Assembly: GCF_000732195.1 (NCBI RefSeq) | Contig: NZ_JNNU01000015.1 | Span: 1-64,000 of the forward strand | Direction of reading: 5' to 3' | Length of the DNA stretch: 64,000 nt | Source of the DNA: Neorhizobium vignae | GTDB taxonomy: Bacteria > Pseudomonadota > Alphaproteobacteria > Rhizobiales > Rhizobiaceae | In this document: in pieces, positions 26,211-34,148 of the stretch | How the letters are laid out: each line of letters opens with the position of its first letter | How positions within the stretch are numbered: position 1 is the stretch's first letter | Position numbers and translations under genes: made by a program | The notes under the pieces: model-generated | Seen by the model: the letters and a program-made list of their open reading frames with translations, nothing else | Databases searched by the model: none | What the model was told of the DNA's origin: nothing

Positions 26211-27003
26211 ATGAAATCCAACCGTCCCACCGTTGCCGATATCCTGGCGCTCAAGGGCAAGCGCCCACTCAGCATGCTTCGTGTCGTCACGCTCGAAGAG
26301 GCGGAAGCCGCCGAGAAGGCCGGGATTGAAATGGTTTCCGTGCCGCCGGCGCTCCTCGGACCTGCGTTCCGGGAGGCGGCGCCAGGTGTGTTTGCGGTGC
26401 CGGGGCTCGAATATGGCGACTTCGTCACGACGGAGGAATATCTACGGCGCCTTCAAGGCGATGCGGGCCGGTGGCGACGCCGTCTATTGCGCGGCCAGCC
26501 TCCGGATCATCCGAGGGCTCAGGGACGAGGGCATACCCGTCTGCAGCCATGTCGGTCTCATTCCCTCGAAGGCAACCTGGACCGGTGGCTTCAAGGCGGT
26601 CGGCAAGACGGCCGACAGCGCGATGGCGATCTGGAATGCCGTCAAGGCCCTCGAGGAGGCTGGTGCCTTCGCCGCCGAAATCGAGGTGGTTCCCGCCGAA
26701 ATTGCCTCGTTGATCAGCGCCCGTAAGTCTCTTTTCATGATCTCGATGGGGGCGGGCGCCGGTTGCGACGCGCAATATCTCTTTGCCGATGACGTGCTCG
26801 GACAGAACCGCGGGCACGTGCCTCGACACGCGAAGACCTATCGCAACTTCAACGCTGAATTCGACCGCCTGCAGCACGAGCGCATCGCAGCCTTCCGGGA
26901 ATTCCGCCAGGACGTCGAGAGCGGAGCCTATCCGGCGGAGCCCCACAATGTCGGCGTGGGGAGCGGGGAGTTCGCCCGCTTCCGCAATATGATCGACGGT
27001 TGA
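26211..27003 (+). pseudogene. Frameshifted PanB-family (ketopantoate hydroxymethyltransferase-like) gene
   Basis: The gene starts with ATG after AAAGGA, 25 nt beyond mocF, and reads well as a PanB-type TIM barrel until about residue 76 (FVTTEEYLR). The correct reading then continues one base later (AFKAMRAGGDAVYC onward) to the stop at 27003. Removing one C in the CGGCGCC at about 26448-26454 restores YLRAFKAM. The second part shows PanB landmarks: SHVGLIPSKATWTGGFKAVG, EEAGAFAAEIEVVPAEIA and SMGAGAGCDAQYLFADDVLG. Either this is a recent 1-bp insertion or a sequencing error; the rest is intact at about 263 residues. A hydroxymethyltransferase could handle the C1 unit released by demethylation, but that is inference. 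Confidence 0.75.
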
Positions 27004-27157
27004 TCGGGCCACAGGAGACCAACCTTACCCTTCTCGGTGCGGGCCGCATCGACTGGGTTGAGCGACCCCTTGAATATCCATGGATGGTTTTGCCGTCGCC
27101 CTAACAACAAGGGAAGGCAAGGCTGCAATCATTTTGCCTCCCGTTGCGAATCCTTGT

Positions 27158-27178
27158 TGCAATTAATTCGCAATTGCA
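27158..27178. promoter_or_regulatory. Mur-box-like palindrome 1 upstream of sitA
   Basis: TGCAATT-N7-AATTGCA, a perfect 7+7+7 inverted repeat. A -10-like TATAAC lies at 27188-27193. It resembles the Mn-responsive Mur (Fur-family) sites known in pairs upstream of rhizobial sitA. The stretch 27004-27157 before it has no gene. Confidence 0.6.
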
Positions 27179-27255
27179 GAATATGAATATAACGAGAGTG
27201 CCCATCGTTGTTGCAGACAATCTCCAGCTGCGACGAGGCCATTTCGAACGTTGAC

Positions 27256-27276
27256 TGCAATTAAGTCCCATTCGCA
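27256..27276. promoter_or_regulatory. Mur-box-like palindrome 2 upstream of sitA
   Basis: TGCAATT-N7-ATTCGCA repeats the left arm and spacing of the site at 27158 with a partly degenerate right arm. It ends 13 nt before the sitA start, so a bound repressor would block the transcript start or early elongation. Confidence 0.55.
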
Positions 27277-27289
27277 AAAGGAGGCGTGC

Positions 27290-28204
27290 ATGCTTGAAAA
27301 GATACGATGGCTGGTCCTGACCGGAATGGTGGGGACGGCGTTCGCCGCCGTTCTGACGGCAATGCCGGCATCGGCTCAGGACAAGTTCAAGGCGGTGACG
27401 ACTTTCACGGTGATCGCCGACATTGCGAAAAACGTCGCCGGCGACGCCGCAGTCGTCGAATCCATTACCAAGCCCGGCGCGGAAATACACAACTACCAGC
27501 CGACACCCGGCGACATCCAGCGGGCGCAGGGCGCCAAGCTCGTCTTCTGGAACGGGCTCAATCTCGAGCTCTGGTTCGAGAAGTTCTTTCAGAACTTGAA
27601 GGACGTGCCGGGCGTCGTGGTCTCGACAGGCGTCGAGCCGATGGGCATCGCCGAAGGCCCGTATGTGGGCAAGCCCAACCCGCATGCCTGGATGTCTCCC
27701 ACCGCGGCGCTGATCTATGTCGACAACATCCGCGATGCCTTCGTGAAGTACGATCCGAAGAGTGCCGCGACCTACAAGGCCAATGCGGAATCCTACAAGC
27801 AGAAGATCAAGGCGGCCATAGATCCCATCAAGGCCGAACTCGCCAAGGTGCCGGAGGACAAGCGGTGGCTTGTGACGAGCGAAGGCGCCTTCTCCTATCT
27901 CGCCCGCGATTTCGGCTTGAAGGAGTTTTATCTGTGGCCGATCAATGCAGACCAGCAGGGCACACCGCAGCAGGTTCGCAAGGTGATCGACGCCGTTCGG
28001 AAGAACCGGATCGGTGTCGTTTTCTCGGAGAGTACGATTTCGTCGAAGCCAGCCGAACAGGTGGCGCGGGAAACCGGCGCCAAATACGGCGGCGTTCTTT
28101 ACGTGGATTCGCTGAGCGAGGCCGATGGCCCGGTTCCGACATATCTCGATCTGCTGAAGGTAACTTCGGATACTATCGCCAAGGGCCTGGTCGTCTCGCA
28201 GTGA
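27290..28204 (+). CDS. sitA: Manganese/iron ABC transporter substrate-binding protein
   Basis: A 304-residue cluster A-I (ZnuA/TroA/SitA) binding protein. AAGGAGG sets the start at 27290; the signal peptide ends near ASAQ. The four metal-ligand regions are visible: EIHNYQPTPGD at about 67-77 (His), GKPNPHAWMSPTAAL at about 127-141 (His), VTSEGAFSYLARDFG at about 197-211 (Glu) and FSESTISSKPAEQ near 247-259 with the final Asp in YVDSLSEADGP. There is no His-rich loop, which fits Mn/Fe rather than Zn uptake. First gene of sitABCD with two Mur-like boxes upstream. Confidence 0.92.
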   Translation: MLEKIRWLVLTGMVGTAFAAVLTAMPASAQDKFKAVTTFTVIADIAKNVAGDAAVVESITKPGAEIHNYQPTPGDIQRAQGAKLVFWNGLNLELWFEKFFQNLKDVPGVVVSTGVEPMGIAEGPYVGKPNPHAWMSPTAALIYVDNIRDAFVKYDPKSAATYKANAESYKQKIKAAIDPIKAELAKVPEDKRWLVTSEGAFSYLARDFGLKEFYLWPINADQQGTPQQVRKVIDAVRKNRIGVVFSESTISSKPAEQVARETGAKYGGVLYVDSLSEADGPVPTYLDLLKVTSDTIAKGLVVSQ

Positions 28205-28273
28205 TTCTGGTCGTGCGCCCATTCGCGACCCGGCGGGCGGGCTGCATTTGTCGTTTTCAAGAGGATGTTTCCA

Positions 28274-29173
28274 ATGAATGCTCAACCCCCTTGGCCGAAC
28301 CATGCTCCTTCCGGGTCTGACGGAATCATGGTCGACGGCGCGACCGTAACCTACCGCAACGGCCATACGGCCCTGCGGGATGCGAGCTTCCGCATCCCGC
28401 AGGGAACGATCACCGCTCTGGTGGGGGTCAACGGTTCCGGCAAATCCACGCTGTTCAAGGCGATCATGGGTTTTGTGCGCCTGGCGAAAGGCGACATCCG
28501 GGTGCTCGGCATGTCGGTCAAGGAGGCGCTGCGCAAGAACCTCGTCGCCTATGTGCCGCAGTCGGAAGACGTCGACTGGGACTTTCCGGTGCTGGTCGAG
28601 GATGTCGTCATGATGGGCCGCTACGGCCATATGGGCATGATGCGCATTCCAAAAGCCGCCGATCACGAGGCCGTGGCGACGGCGCTAGCCCGTGTCAGCA
28701 TGAGCGAATTCCGCAAGCGCCAGATCGGAGAGTTGTCGGGCGGGCAGAAGAAGCGGATTTTCCTGGCGCGTGCACTGGCGCAGGACGGTCGCGTCATCAT
28801 GCTCGATGAGCCCTTCACCGGCGTTGACGTCAAGACGGAGGACCAGATCATCACCTTGCTTCGCGAGTTGCGCGACGAGGGCCGGGTCATGCTGGTCTCC
28901 ACGCACAATCTGGGCTCGGTGCCGGAATTCTGCGACCGGACCATCCTGATCAAGGGGACGGTGCTCGCCCATGGGCCGACTGTCGAGACCTTTACCCAGG
29001 AAAACCTGGAAAAGACCTTCGGCGGCGTGCTGCGTCATTTTGTGCTCAACGACGCGCAGAACGGAAGATCGACGTCGATCGGCCTGCTCAGCGACGATGA
29101 GCGGCCCTTGGTGCTTCGAGGCGGGAAGGCGACCAACCGTGCATCGGACGAGGAAGGCGGAGGCCGCGAATGA
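28274..29173 (+). CDS. sitB: Manganese/iron ABC transporter ATPase
   Basis: A 299-residue ATPase. Start 28274 is chosen over 28265 because only it has a purine-rich site (AGAGGA) at proper spacing. Walker A GVNGSGKST at about 48-56, Q-loop VPQSEDVDWDFP at about 93-104, signature ELSGGQKKR at about 154-162 and Walker B RVIMLDEPFTGVD at about 174-186. The C-terminal 50 residues are a Ser/Arg/Glu-rich extension usual for SitB. It overlaps sitC by 4 nt. Confidence 0.93.
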   Translation: MNAQPPWPNHAPSGSDGIMVDGATVTYRNGHTALRDASFRIPQGTITALVGVNGSGKSTLFKAIMGFVRLAKGDIRVLGMSVKEALRKNLVAYVPQSEDVDWDFPVLVEDVVMMGRYGHMGMMRIPKAADHEAVATALARVSMSEFRKRQIGELSGGQKKRIFLARALAQDGRVIMLDEPFTGVDVKTEDQIITLLRELRDEGRVMLVSTHNLGSVPEFCDRTILIKGTVLAHGPTVETFTQENLEKTFGGVLRHFVLNDAQNGRSTSIGLLSDDERPLVLRGGKATNRASDEEGGGRE

Positions 29174-30030
29174 TCGCCGTTCTTATCGAACCCTTCACCT
29201 ACAGCTATATGCTGAATGCCATGTGGGTCTCGGCCCTTGTCGGCGGCGTCTGCGCCTTCCTTTCCTGTTACCTGATGCTGAAAGGCTGGTCGCTGATCGG
29301 GGATGCGCTCTCGCATTCGATCGTTCCCGGCGTGGCAGGCGCCTATATGCTCGGACTTCCGTTTTCAATAGGCGCCTTTTTCTCCGGAGGGCTCGCTGCG
29401 GCCACGATGCTTTTCCTCAACCAGCGCACCAAGCTGAAGGAAGATGCCATCATCGGCCTGATCTTCTCCTCCTTCTTCGGGCTGGGGTTGTTCATGATCT
29501 CCCTGAAGCCCATGGCGGTGAACATCCAGACGATCGTGCTCGGCAACATCCTCGCCATCACGCCCGAGGACACGCTGCAACTCGCGATCATCGGCTTCGT
29601 GTCGCTGGCAGTTCTGCTCGTCAAATGGAAGGATCTGATGGTCACCTTCTTCGACGAGAGCCACGCCCGATCGATCGGCCTCAATCCGACCGCGCTCAAG
29701 ATCGTCTTCTTCACTCTGCTGTCGGCTTCGACGGTCGCCGCGCTCCAGACGGTCGGTGCCTTCCTGGTCGTCTGCATGGTGGTCACGCCGGGGGCGACCG
29801 CCTACCTCCTGACCGACCGTTTCCCGCGCCTCCTCGTTCTGGCGGTGATCATCGGGTCGATCACCAGCTTTGTCGGCGCCTATGCGAGTTATTTCCTCGA
29901 CGGGGCGACCGGCGGCATTATCGTGGTGATGCAGACGGCAATCTTCCTGATCGCATTCGTGCTGGCGCCGAAGCACGGGATCCTGGCGGCGCGCAGGCGG
30001 GCAGCCCAGGCACTGGAGGCAGGGTCATGA
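29170..30030 (+). CDS. sitC: Manganese/iron ABC transporter permease 1
   Basis: A 286-residue ABC-3 family permease with about eight membrane segments: start LIEPFTYSYMLNAMWVSALV, conserved LKGWSLIGDALSHSIVPGVA at about 40-59 (the ABC-3 signature) and cytoplasmic coupling segment PTALKIVFFTLLSAST at about 175-190. Overlaps sitB and sitD by 4 nt each, so translation of the operon is coupled. Paralogous to SitD. Confidence 0.93.
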   Translation: MIAVLIEPFTYSYMLNAMWVSALVGGVCAFLSCYLMLKGWSLIGDALSHSIVPGVAGAYMLGLPFSIGAFFSGGLAAATMLFLNQRTKLKEDAIIGLIFSSFFGLGLFMISLKPMAVNIQTIVLGNILAITPEDTLQLAIIGFVSLAVLLVKWKDLMVTFFDESHARSIGLNPTALKIVFFTLLSASTVAALQTVGAFLVVCMVVTPGATAYLLTDRFPRLLVLAVIIGSITSFVGAYASYFLDGATGGIIVVMQTAIFLIAFVLAPKHGILAARRRAAQALEAGS

Positions 30031-30872
30031 CCATTGTCGATACGCTTCTTTCACCGTTCCAGTTCGGCTTCATGGTCAATGCGCTGCTGATCTCGGTGCT
30101 GATTGCCGTGCCGATGGCTCTTCTGTCCTGCTTCCTTGTCTTGAAGGGCTGGTCGTTGATGGGTGATGCGATCAGCCATGCCGTGTTTCCCGGCGTGGTG
30201 ATCGCCTATATCGTCGGTATGCCTCTTGCGATCGGCGCTTTCGCAGCCGGCATGTTCTGCGCCATCGCGACCGGTTTCCTGAAGGACAACAGCCGCATCA
30301 AGCAGGATACGGTGATGGGCATCGTGTTCGCCGGCATGTTCGGGCTCGGCCTCGTCCTTTATGTGAAGATCCAGTCCGACGTGCATCTCGATCATATCCT
30401 GTTCGGCGACATGCTCGGCGTCTCCTGGCGTGACATCGCAGAGGCGGCCGTCATCGCGGCGATCACGGCCGGCATTCTCGGCGTGAAATGGAAGGACTTC
30501 CTGCTGCACGCCTTCGATCCGGCGCAGGCAAGGGCCGTGGGACTGAGGGTCAATTTCCTGCATTACGGTCTTCTCGCTCTCATCTCGCTGACGATCGTCG
30601 GTGCCCTGCAGGCGGTCGGCATCATCCTTTCGATCGCCATGCTGATCGCGCCGGGGGCCATCGCCTTCCTGCTGACCCGCAAGTTCAGCACCATGCTGGT
30701 CCTGTCCATCGCCATTGCCGTGGCCGGTTCGTTCGCCGGCGTCTATCTGTCCTTCTTCATCGACAGTGCCCCGGCCCCGACCATCGTGCTCCTGATGGCA
30801 ATCGGTTTCGTGCTCGCCTTCATCCACGCTACGCGCAAGGCGGCCCGGGTCGAGACGACCGAAACGATCTAG
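30027..30872 (+). CDS. sitD: Manganese/iron ABC transporter permease 2
   Basis: A 281-residue ABC-3 permease beginning MTIVDTLLSPFQFGFMVNAL, with LKGWSLMGDAISHAVFPGVV at about 38-57 and LHYGLLALISLTIVGALQAV at about 178-197. The start is fixed by the ATGA overlap with sitC; a much longer open frame reaching back to 28971 runs through sitB and sitC out of frame and is not real. Pairs with SitC as the membrane channel. No terminator is obvious after it. Confidence 0.93.
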   Translation: MTIVDTLLSPFQFGFMVNALLISVLIAVPMALLSCFLVLKGWSLMGDAISHAVFPGVVIAYIVGMPLAIGAFAAGMFCAIATGFLKDNSRIKQDTVMGIVFAGMFGLGLVLYVKIQSDVHLDHILFGDMLGVSWRDIAEAAVIAAITAGILGVKWKDFLLHAFDPAQARAVGLRVNFLHYGLLALISLTIVGALQAVGIILSIAMLIAPGAIAFLLTRKFSTMLVLSIAIAVAGSFAGVYLSFFIDSAPAPTIVLLMAIGFVLAFIHATRKAARVETTETI

Positions 30873-30978
30873 CGAGAGGGAGACAGCGCCTCCGCCGGCC
30901 GCGGCCACGCCGAACCTGAGTTGATCATCCGGCCTTTGTCGGCCATGTGTAGGCGCAGCCGCTCGACGCAAGCCGGAG

Positions 30979-30992
30979 TTGACGCGCATCAA
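30979..30992. promoter_or_regulatory. FNR/FixK-type anaerobox upstream of the copper genes
   Basis: TTGACGCGCATCAA matches the TTGAT-N4-ATCAA consensus at 9 of 10 positions. A CATAGA -10-like element lies at about 31014-31019, which puts a start site about 41 bp downstream of the box centre, the spacing of FNR-activated promoters. The next gene starts at 31096. Confidence 0.6.
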
Positions 30993-31095
30993 AGAGCGCT
31001 GTGGCGGAAGGGCGCATAGACAGAACTGACTGTGCCGTGCCAATAACGGACGTTCAGGTCGGACATCGCCGGCCGACCGCAACTGATGAGGGACC

Positions 31096-31482
31096 GTGAA
31101 GAACCGCAGAGCACCTGCCTGGAGTGTTGTGTTCGCGTCGATCGCGGCCTATGCGCTCGTCGTGCAGATGGTGCTTGGCTCCGTCCTTCTCGGTTCAGCG
31201 GTTGCGGGGCCTGTCGTCGATGATTTTGGAAACCCGCTTTGCATTACCCATGCGGGCGGCAGCGGCCAATCCGATCACAAGGACGGCCCAAAACTGCCCG
31301 AGTGCTGCACCCAGGCATGCAGCGTTCTCGCTCCGGTGCTCGCGCCGCAGTTTTCCGACAATTTTCTGAGCAACCGGCTGGAGGCCACCGCCACGCCGGT
31401 TCCGGCCGAAGCGGATACAGGTCCCTTCGAACGCCCCGAGACCTCTCCCGGAAACCCCCGCGCGCCGCCCCGGGCAGCCTGA
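31096..31482 (+). CDS. DUF2946-type copper-associated small protein
   Basis: A 128-residue protein starting at GTG after GAGGG. A hydrophobic N-terminal segment at about 10-38 is a signal or anchor. The following region, CITHAGGSGQSDHKDGPKLP and ECCTQACSVLAP at about 49-79, has the closely spaced Cys and His residues of DUF2946 proteins, which occur next to YcnI, CopC/CopD and TonB-type copper genes. The Pro/Ala-rich tail is not conserved-looking. It is first in the copper group and nearest the anaerobox. Probably a periplasm-facing copper-binding protein; binding is inferred. Confidence 0.65.
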   Translation: MKNRRAPAWSVVFASIAAYALVVQMVLGSVLLGSAVAGPVVDDFGNPLCITHAGGSGQSDHKDGPKLPECCTQACSVLAPVLAPQFSDNFLSNRLEATATPVPAEADTGPFERPETSPGNPRAPPRAA

Positions 31483-31732
31483 AAGCTTGCCGCGCAGGCG
31501 AATCCGAAGGATCGCAAGGCGCTTCAGGTCGGGCACCCCCCGTTTCGTGAACGTTTCGGCCAAACGGCAATGACGCGGCATAAGCCGTGTATCGCGCCCC
31601 GGCGGCCAGCGGGCTCGGAGCCAAGGGCAGATCGCCTTTTCAAACCATCAATCCACCCGGACCGGCGCCTTCACGGCTGCTCGGCACCTGAAAATCGGGC
31701 CGTCCAACGCGCGGCCAAGCATGGAGATTCAC

Positions 31733-32260
31733 ATGTTGAAGAAAATCACGACAACCGCCGCCATCCTCGTGGTCGGCAGCACCGCCGCTCTGGCGCATGT
31801 CACCCTGGAAGCAAAGGAAGCTCCTCTAGGCTCGACCTACAAGGCGGTGCTGCGCGTGCCGCACGGTTGCGAGGGCAAGCCGACGAACACCGTGCGCGTC
31901 CAGATCCCGGAAGGCTTCTACGGAGTGAAGCCGCAGCCTAAGGCCGGATGGACGCTCGACAAGGTCAAGGGCGCCTATGCCAAGGCCTACGACAATCACG
32001 GCTCTCCCGTCACCGAAGGGGTCAAGGAAGTGGTCTGGAGCGGCGGCAGCCTCGGCGACGACGAGTATGACGAGTTCGTGCTGCGGGGCACGATTGCCGC
32101 GGACCTGAAAGCCGGCGACATGCTCTATTTCCCGGTGATCCAGGAATGCCCGGAAGGCCTCAAGGAACGCTGGATCGAATTGCCGGCCGCAGGCCAGAAG
32201 GCTTCGGATCTCGAACTCCCAGCCCCCGGCGTCAAGCTTCTTCAGAAGGCTGGCAACTAA
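31733..32260 (+). CDS. YcnI-family (DUF1775) copper-binding protein
   Basis: A 175-residue exported protein. Start 31733 follows GGAG; the signal peptide ends ALA so that mature residue 1 is His in HVTLEAKEAPLG. That N-terminal His, with the conserved Trp in KAGWTLDKVKG and a nearby Glu, is the copper site described for YcnI. The domain is full length (VRVQIPEGFYGVKP, GGSLGDDEYDEF, MLYFPVIQECPEG). It precedes the CopC-CopD fusion by 31 nt. The 250 nt between DUF2946 and this gene hold no gene, so it could have its own promoter. It acts as a periplasmic copper chaperone for import. Confidence 0.85.
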   Translation: MLKKITTTAAILVVGSTAALAHVTLEAKEAPLGSTYKAVLRVPHGCEGKPTNTVRVQIPEGFYGVKPQPKAGWTLDKVKGAYAKAYDNHGSPVTEGVKEVVWSGGSLGDDEYDEFVLRGTIAADLKAGDMLYFPVIQECPEGLKERWIELPAAGQKASDLELPAPGVKLLQKAGN

Positions 32261-32291
32261 GCGATCCATCCACTCCGGAGCATGAAGGCCG

Positions 32292-33908
32292 ATGACGCCG
32301 CTTTGCTACAAGGCACTTTCACTGACCGGCACTCTGCAGCGGTTCGTGTCCGCGATCCTGCTGTGGTCGGTCATGACGGCGGCGGCATACGCCCATGCGT
32401 CCCTCAACACGACCGAGCCGCGCGATGGCTCGGTCGTGTCCGTTGCCCCGCGCGTGATCACCCTGATGTTCAGCGAGCCCGTTTCGCCGACCAGCCTCAG
32501 GCTCACGCGGCCGGACCGCAGTTCAGTCAATCTCAAAAACTTCGTCCTGAAGGACAGTACGGTCGAGATTACCCCGCCGGACGACCTTTTGGACGGGAGC
32601 TATCTTCTCTCCTGGCGGGTCGTTTCAGAAGATGGCCACCCGATCGGCGGCTCGGTCGTCTTCTCGATCGGACAGCCGAATGCCAACGCTCGGGGCGCTG
32701 CTGCGGATATCGACTGGCCAGTCCGCGCCGGTCTCTGGGCCGGCAAGATAGCGCTCTATATCGGTCTCTTCCTGGGCGTCGGCGGGGTGTTTGCCATTCA
32801 CTGGTTCGCGGACGGTTCCGGGAAGGCACTGAGGCAGACCGCAGTCACCCTTGGCGTCGGCTTCGTGGGTGCGCTGCTTTCGGCCGGCTTCCAGGGTCTC
32901 GATACGGTTGGCGAGCCCATTTCGCGGCTCTTTGCACCGGCTGTCTGGAAGGCGGGAATGACCACGAGCTTCGGGCCGACGGTCATTTTTGCGATCGCGG
33001 CGCTGGCGCTTGCGGGGCTTGCTCTGGCAAGCGGCCGGGGCAGGGACGCCCGCTGGATCTCCATATCAGCCCTCGTCACGGCGGCATTTGCCCTTAGCCT
33101 CAGCGGTCATGCGAGTGCGGCAGACCCGCAATGGCTGATGCGCCCGGCCGTTTTCCTGCATGTTGCGGCCATAGCTGTCTGGGCCGGCGCGCTGCTGCCG
33201 CTCCTGGCCGAGTTCGGAAAAGACAAAGAAGCGGCCGGCGCGGCATTGCACCGCTTCTCGGTCTTCATACCATGGGCCGTCCTGGTCCTTGCCCTGGCGG
33301 GCGGCGTGCTCGCCGTCGTTCAGGTCCGCACTCCAGCTGGACTGGTGACGACGGCGTATGGGATCGTATTCCTCGTCAAGCTCGGGCTGCTCGTCCTGCT
33401 GTTTGCCCTGGCAGCCGTCAACCGGTGGAAACTCACCTCCGGTTCGAAGAAGGGAGAGCCTGCAGCGATCCGCCAGCTCGTTCGTTCGATCGCTGCGGAG
33501 ACCGTCATCCTGCTCCTCGTCTTCGCGGTGGCTGCGACGTGGCGCTTCACGCCGCCCCCACGCACCTTGATCGCCGACGTCCAGAAGACTGCCGTGGTTC
33601 ACTTGGAGACCAGTAAGGCAGTGGCTGAGGTTAAGATCACGCCGGACAGGGTAGGGGAGGTCGCGATATCCGCGGCCATCGCCAAAAGCGACCGGTCGCC
33701 GCTCGATCCGCAGGAGGTGACGGTTGTGCTGTCGAACCCGGGGGCGGAGATCGAGCCGATCAGGCGGAAGGCCGAGAAAGGTAAGGACGGCTGGGCGGTG
33801 CCCGATATCGTGCTTCCTGTTCCCGGGCGGTGGCGGCTGCGCCTTGACGTGATCATCAGCGATTTTGAAATCACCAGGATGGAAGGCGAGATCGAAATCG
33901 CACCGTGA
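32292..33908 (+). CDS. Copper importer, CopC-CopD-YtkA-like fusion (YcnJ-type)
   Basis: A 538-residue membrane protein with three parts. Residues 1-34 are a signal peptide ending AYA, so mature residue 1 is His (HASLNTTEPRDGS). Residues 35-130 form a CopC beta-barrel with VVSEDGHPIGGSVVFSIG carrying the second copper ligand region. Residues 145-430 are a CopD membrane domain with about eight helices. Residues 450-538 are a soluble domain like YtkA/FixH (AEVKITPDRVGEVAISAAIA ... LPVPGRWRLRLDV). The same fusion, YcnJ, imports copper in Bacillus. With YcnI and an upstream anaerobox this looks like copper supply for low-oxygen enzymes. Confidence 0.85.
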   Translation: MTPLCYKALSLTGTLQRFVSAILLWSVMTAAAYAHASLNTTEPRDGSVVSVAPRVITLMFSEPVSPTSLRLTRPDRSSVNLKNFVLKDSTVEITPPDDLLDGSYLLSWRVVSEDGHPIGGSVVFSIGQPNANARGAAADIDWPVRAGLWAGKIALYIGLFLGVGGVFAIHWFADGSGKALRQTAVTLGVGFVGALLSAGFQGLDTVGEPISRLFAPAVWKAGMTTSFGPTVIFAIAALALAGLALASGRGRDARWISISALVTAAFALSLSGHASAADPQWLMRPAVFLHVAAIAVWAGALLPLLAEFGKDKEAAGAALHRFSVFIPWAVLVLALAGGVLAVVQVRTPAGLVTTAYGIVFLVKLGLLVLLFALAAVNRWKLTSGSKKGEPAAIRQLVRSIAAETVILLLVFAVAATWRFTPPPRTLIADVQKTAVVHLETSKAVAEVKITPDRVGEVAISAAIAKSDRSPLDPQEVTVVLSNPGAEIEPIRRKAEKGKDGWAVPDIVLPVPGRWRLRLDVIISDFEITRMEGEIEIAP

Positions 33909-33959
33909 CCAAGCGCCGGCCGGATGTTTCTCCAGGGCTGAGCATCTGTAAGCCAGTTC

Positions 33960-34126
33960 TTACTCTTCCACCTGCCGCCGCACGCTGGTCAGCATTCGAG
34001 GACAAAGAGGCCGAAACCGGCAAGCCATGCGGCGCCGGACAGTGAATAGATCAGGCTCGTAAATTCCGGAAAAGCCCGGCGCTTGGCCAGCCGCGGCCTG
34101 GCCGTCCCTGCCGCCCTCCTGATTTA
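33960..34126 (-). pseudogene. Decayed C-terminal fragment of an nnrS-like gene
   Basis: On the minus strand an open stretch reads RPRLAKRRAFPEFTSLIYSL followed by SGAAWLAGFGLFVLE and then hits a TGA. One base out of frame the sequence continues MLTSVRRQVEE and stops at 33960-33962. Together they look like the last membrane helix and tail of NnrS (…WxxxFGLFxxxYGPML…), with about 10 nt lost where Tyr-Gly-Pro would be. NnrS is a haem/copper membrane protein tied to nitric-oxide stress and commonly sits near hemN and nnrR. The upstream part of the gene is absent. This is recognition from memory over a short stretch. Confidence 0.45.
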
Positions 34127-34148
34127 GCAACGGCGCATCCGGGGAAAG

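Noticed and set aside
28971-30872. A 633-residue open frame ending in SitD
   Set aside because: Its first two thirds lie out of frame inside sitB and sitC; the true SitD start is the ATG overlapping the sitC stop at 30027.
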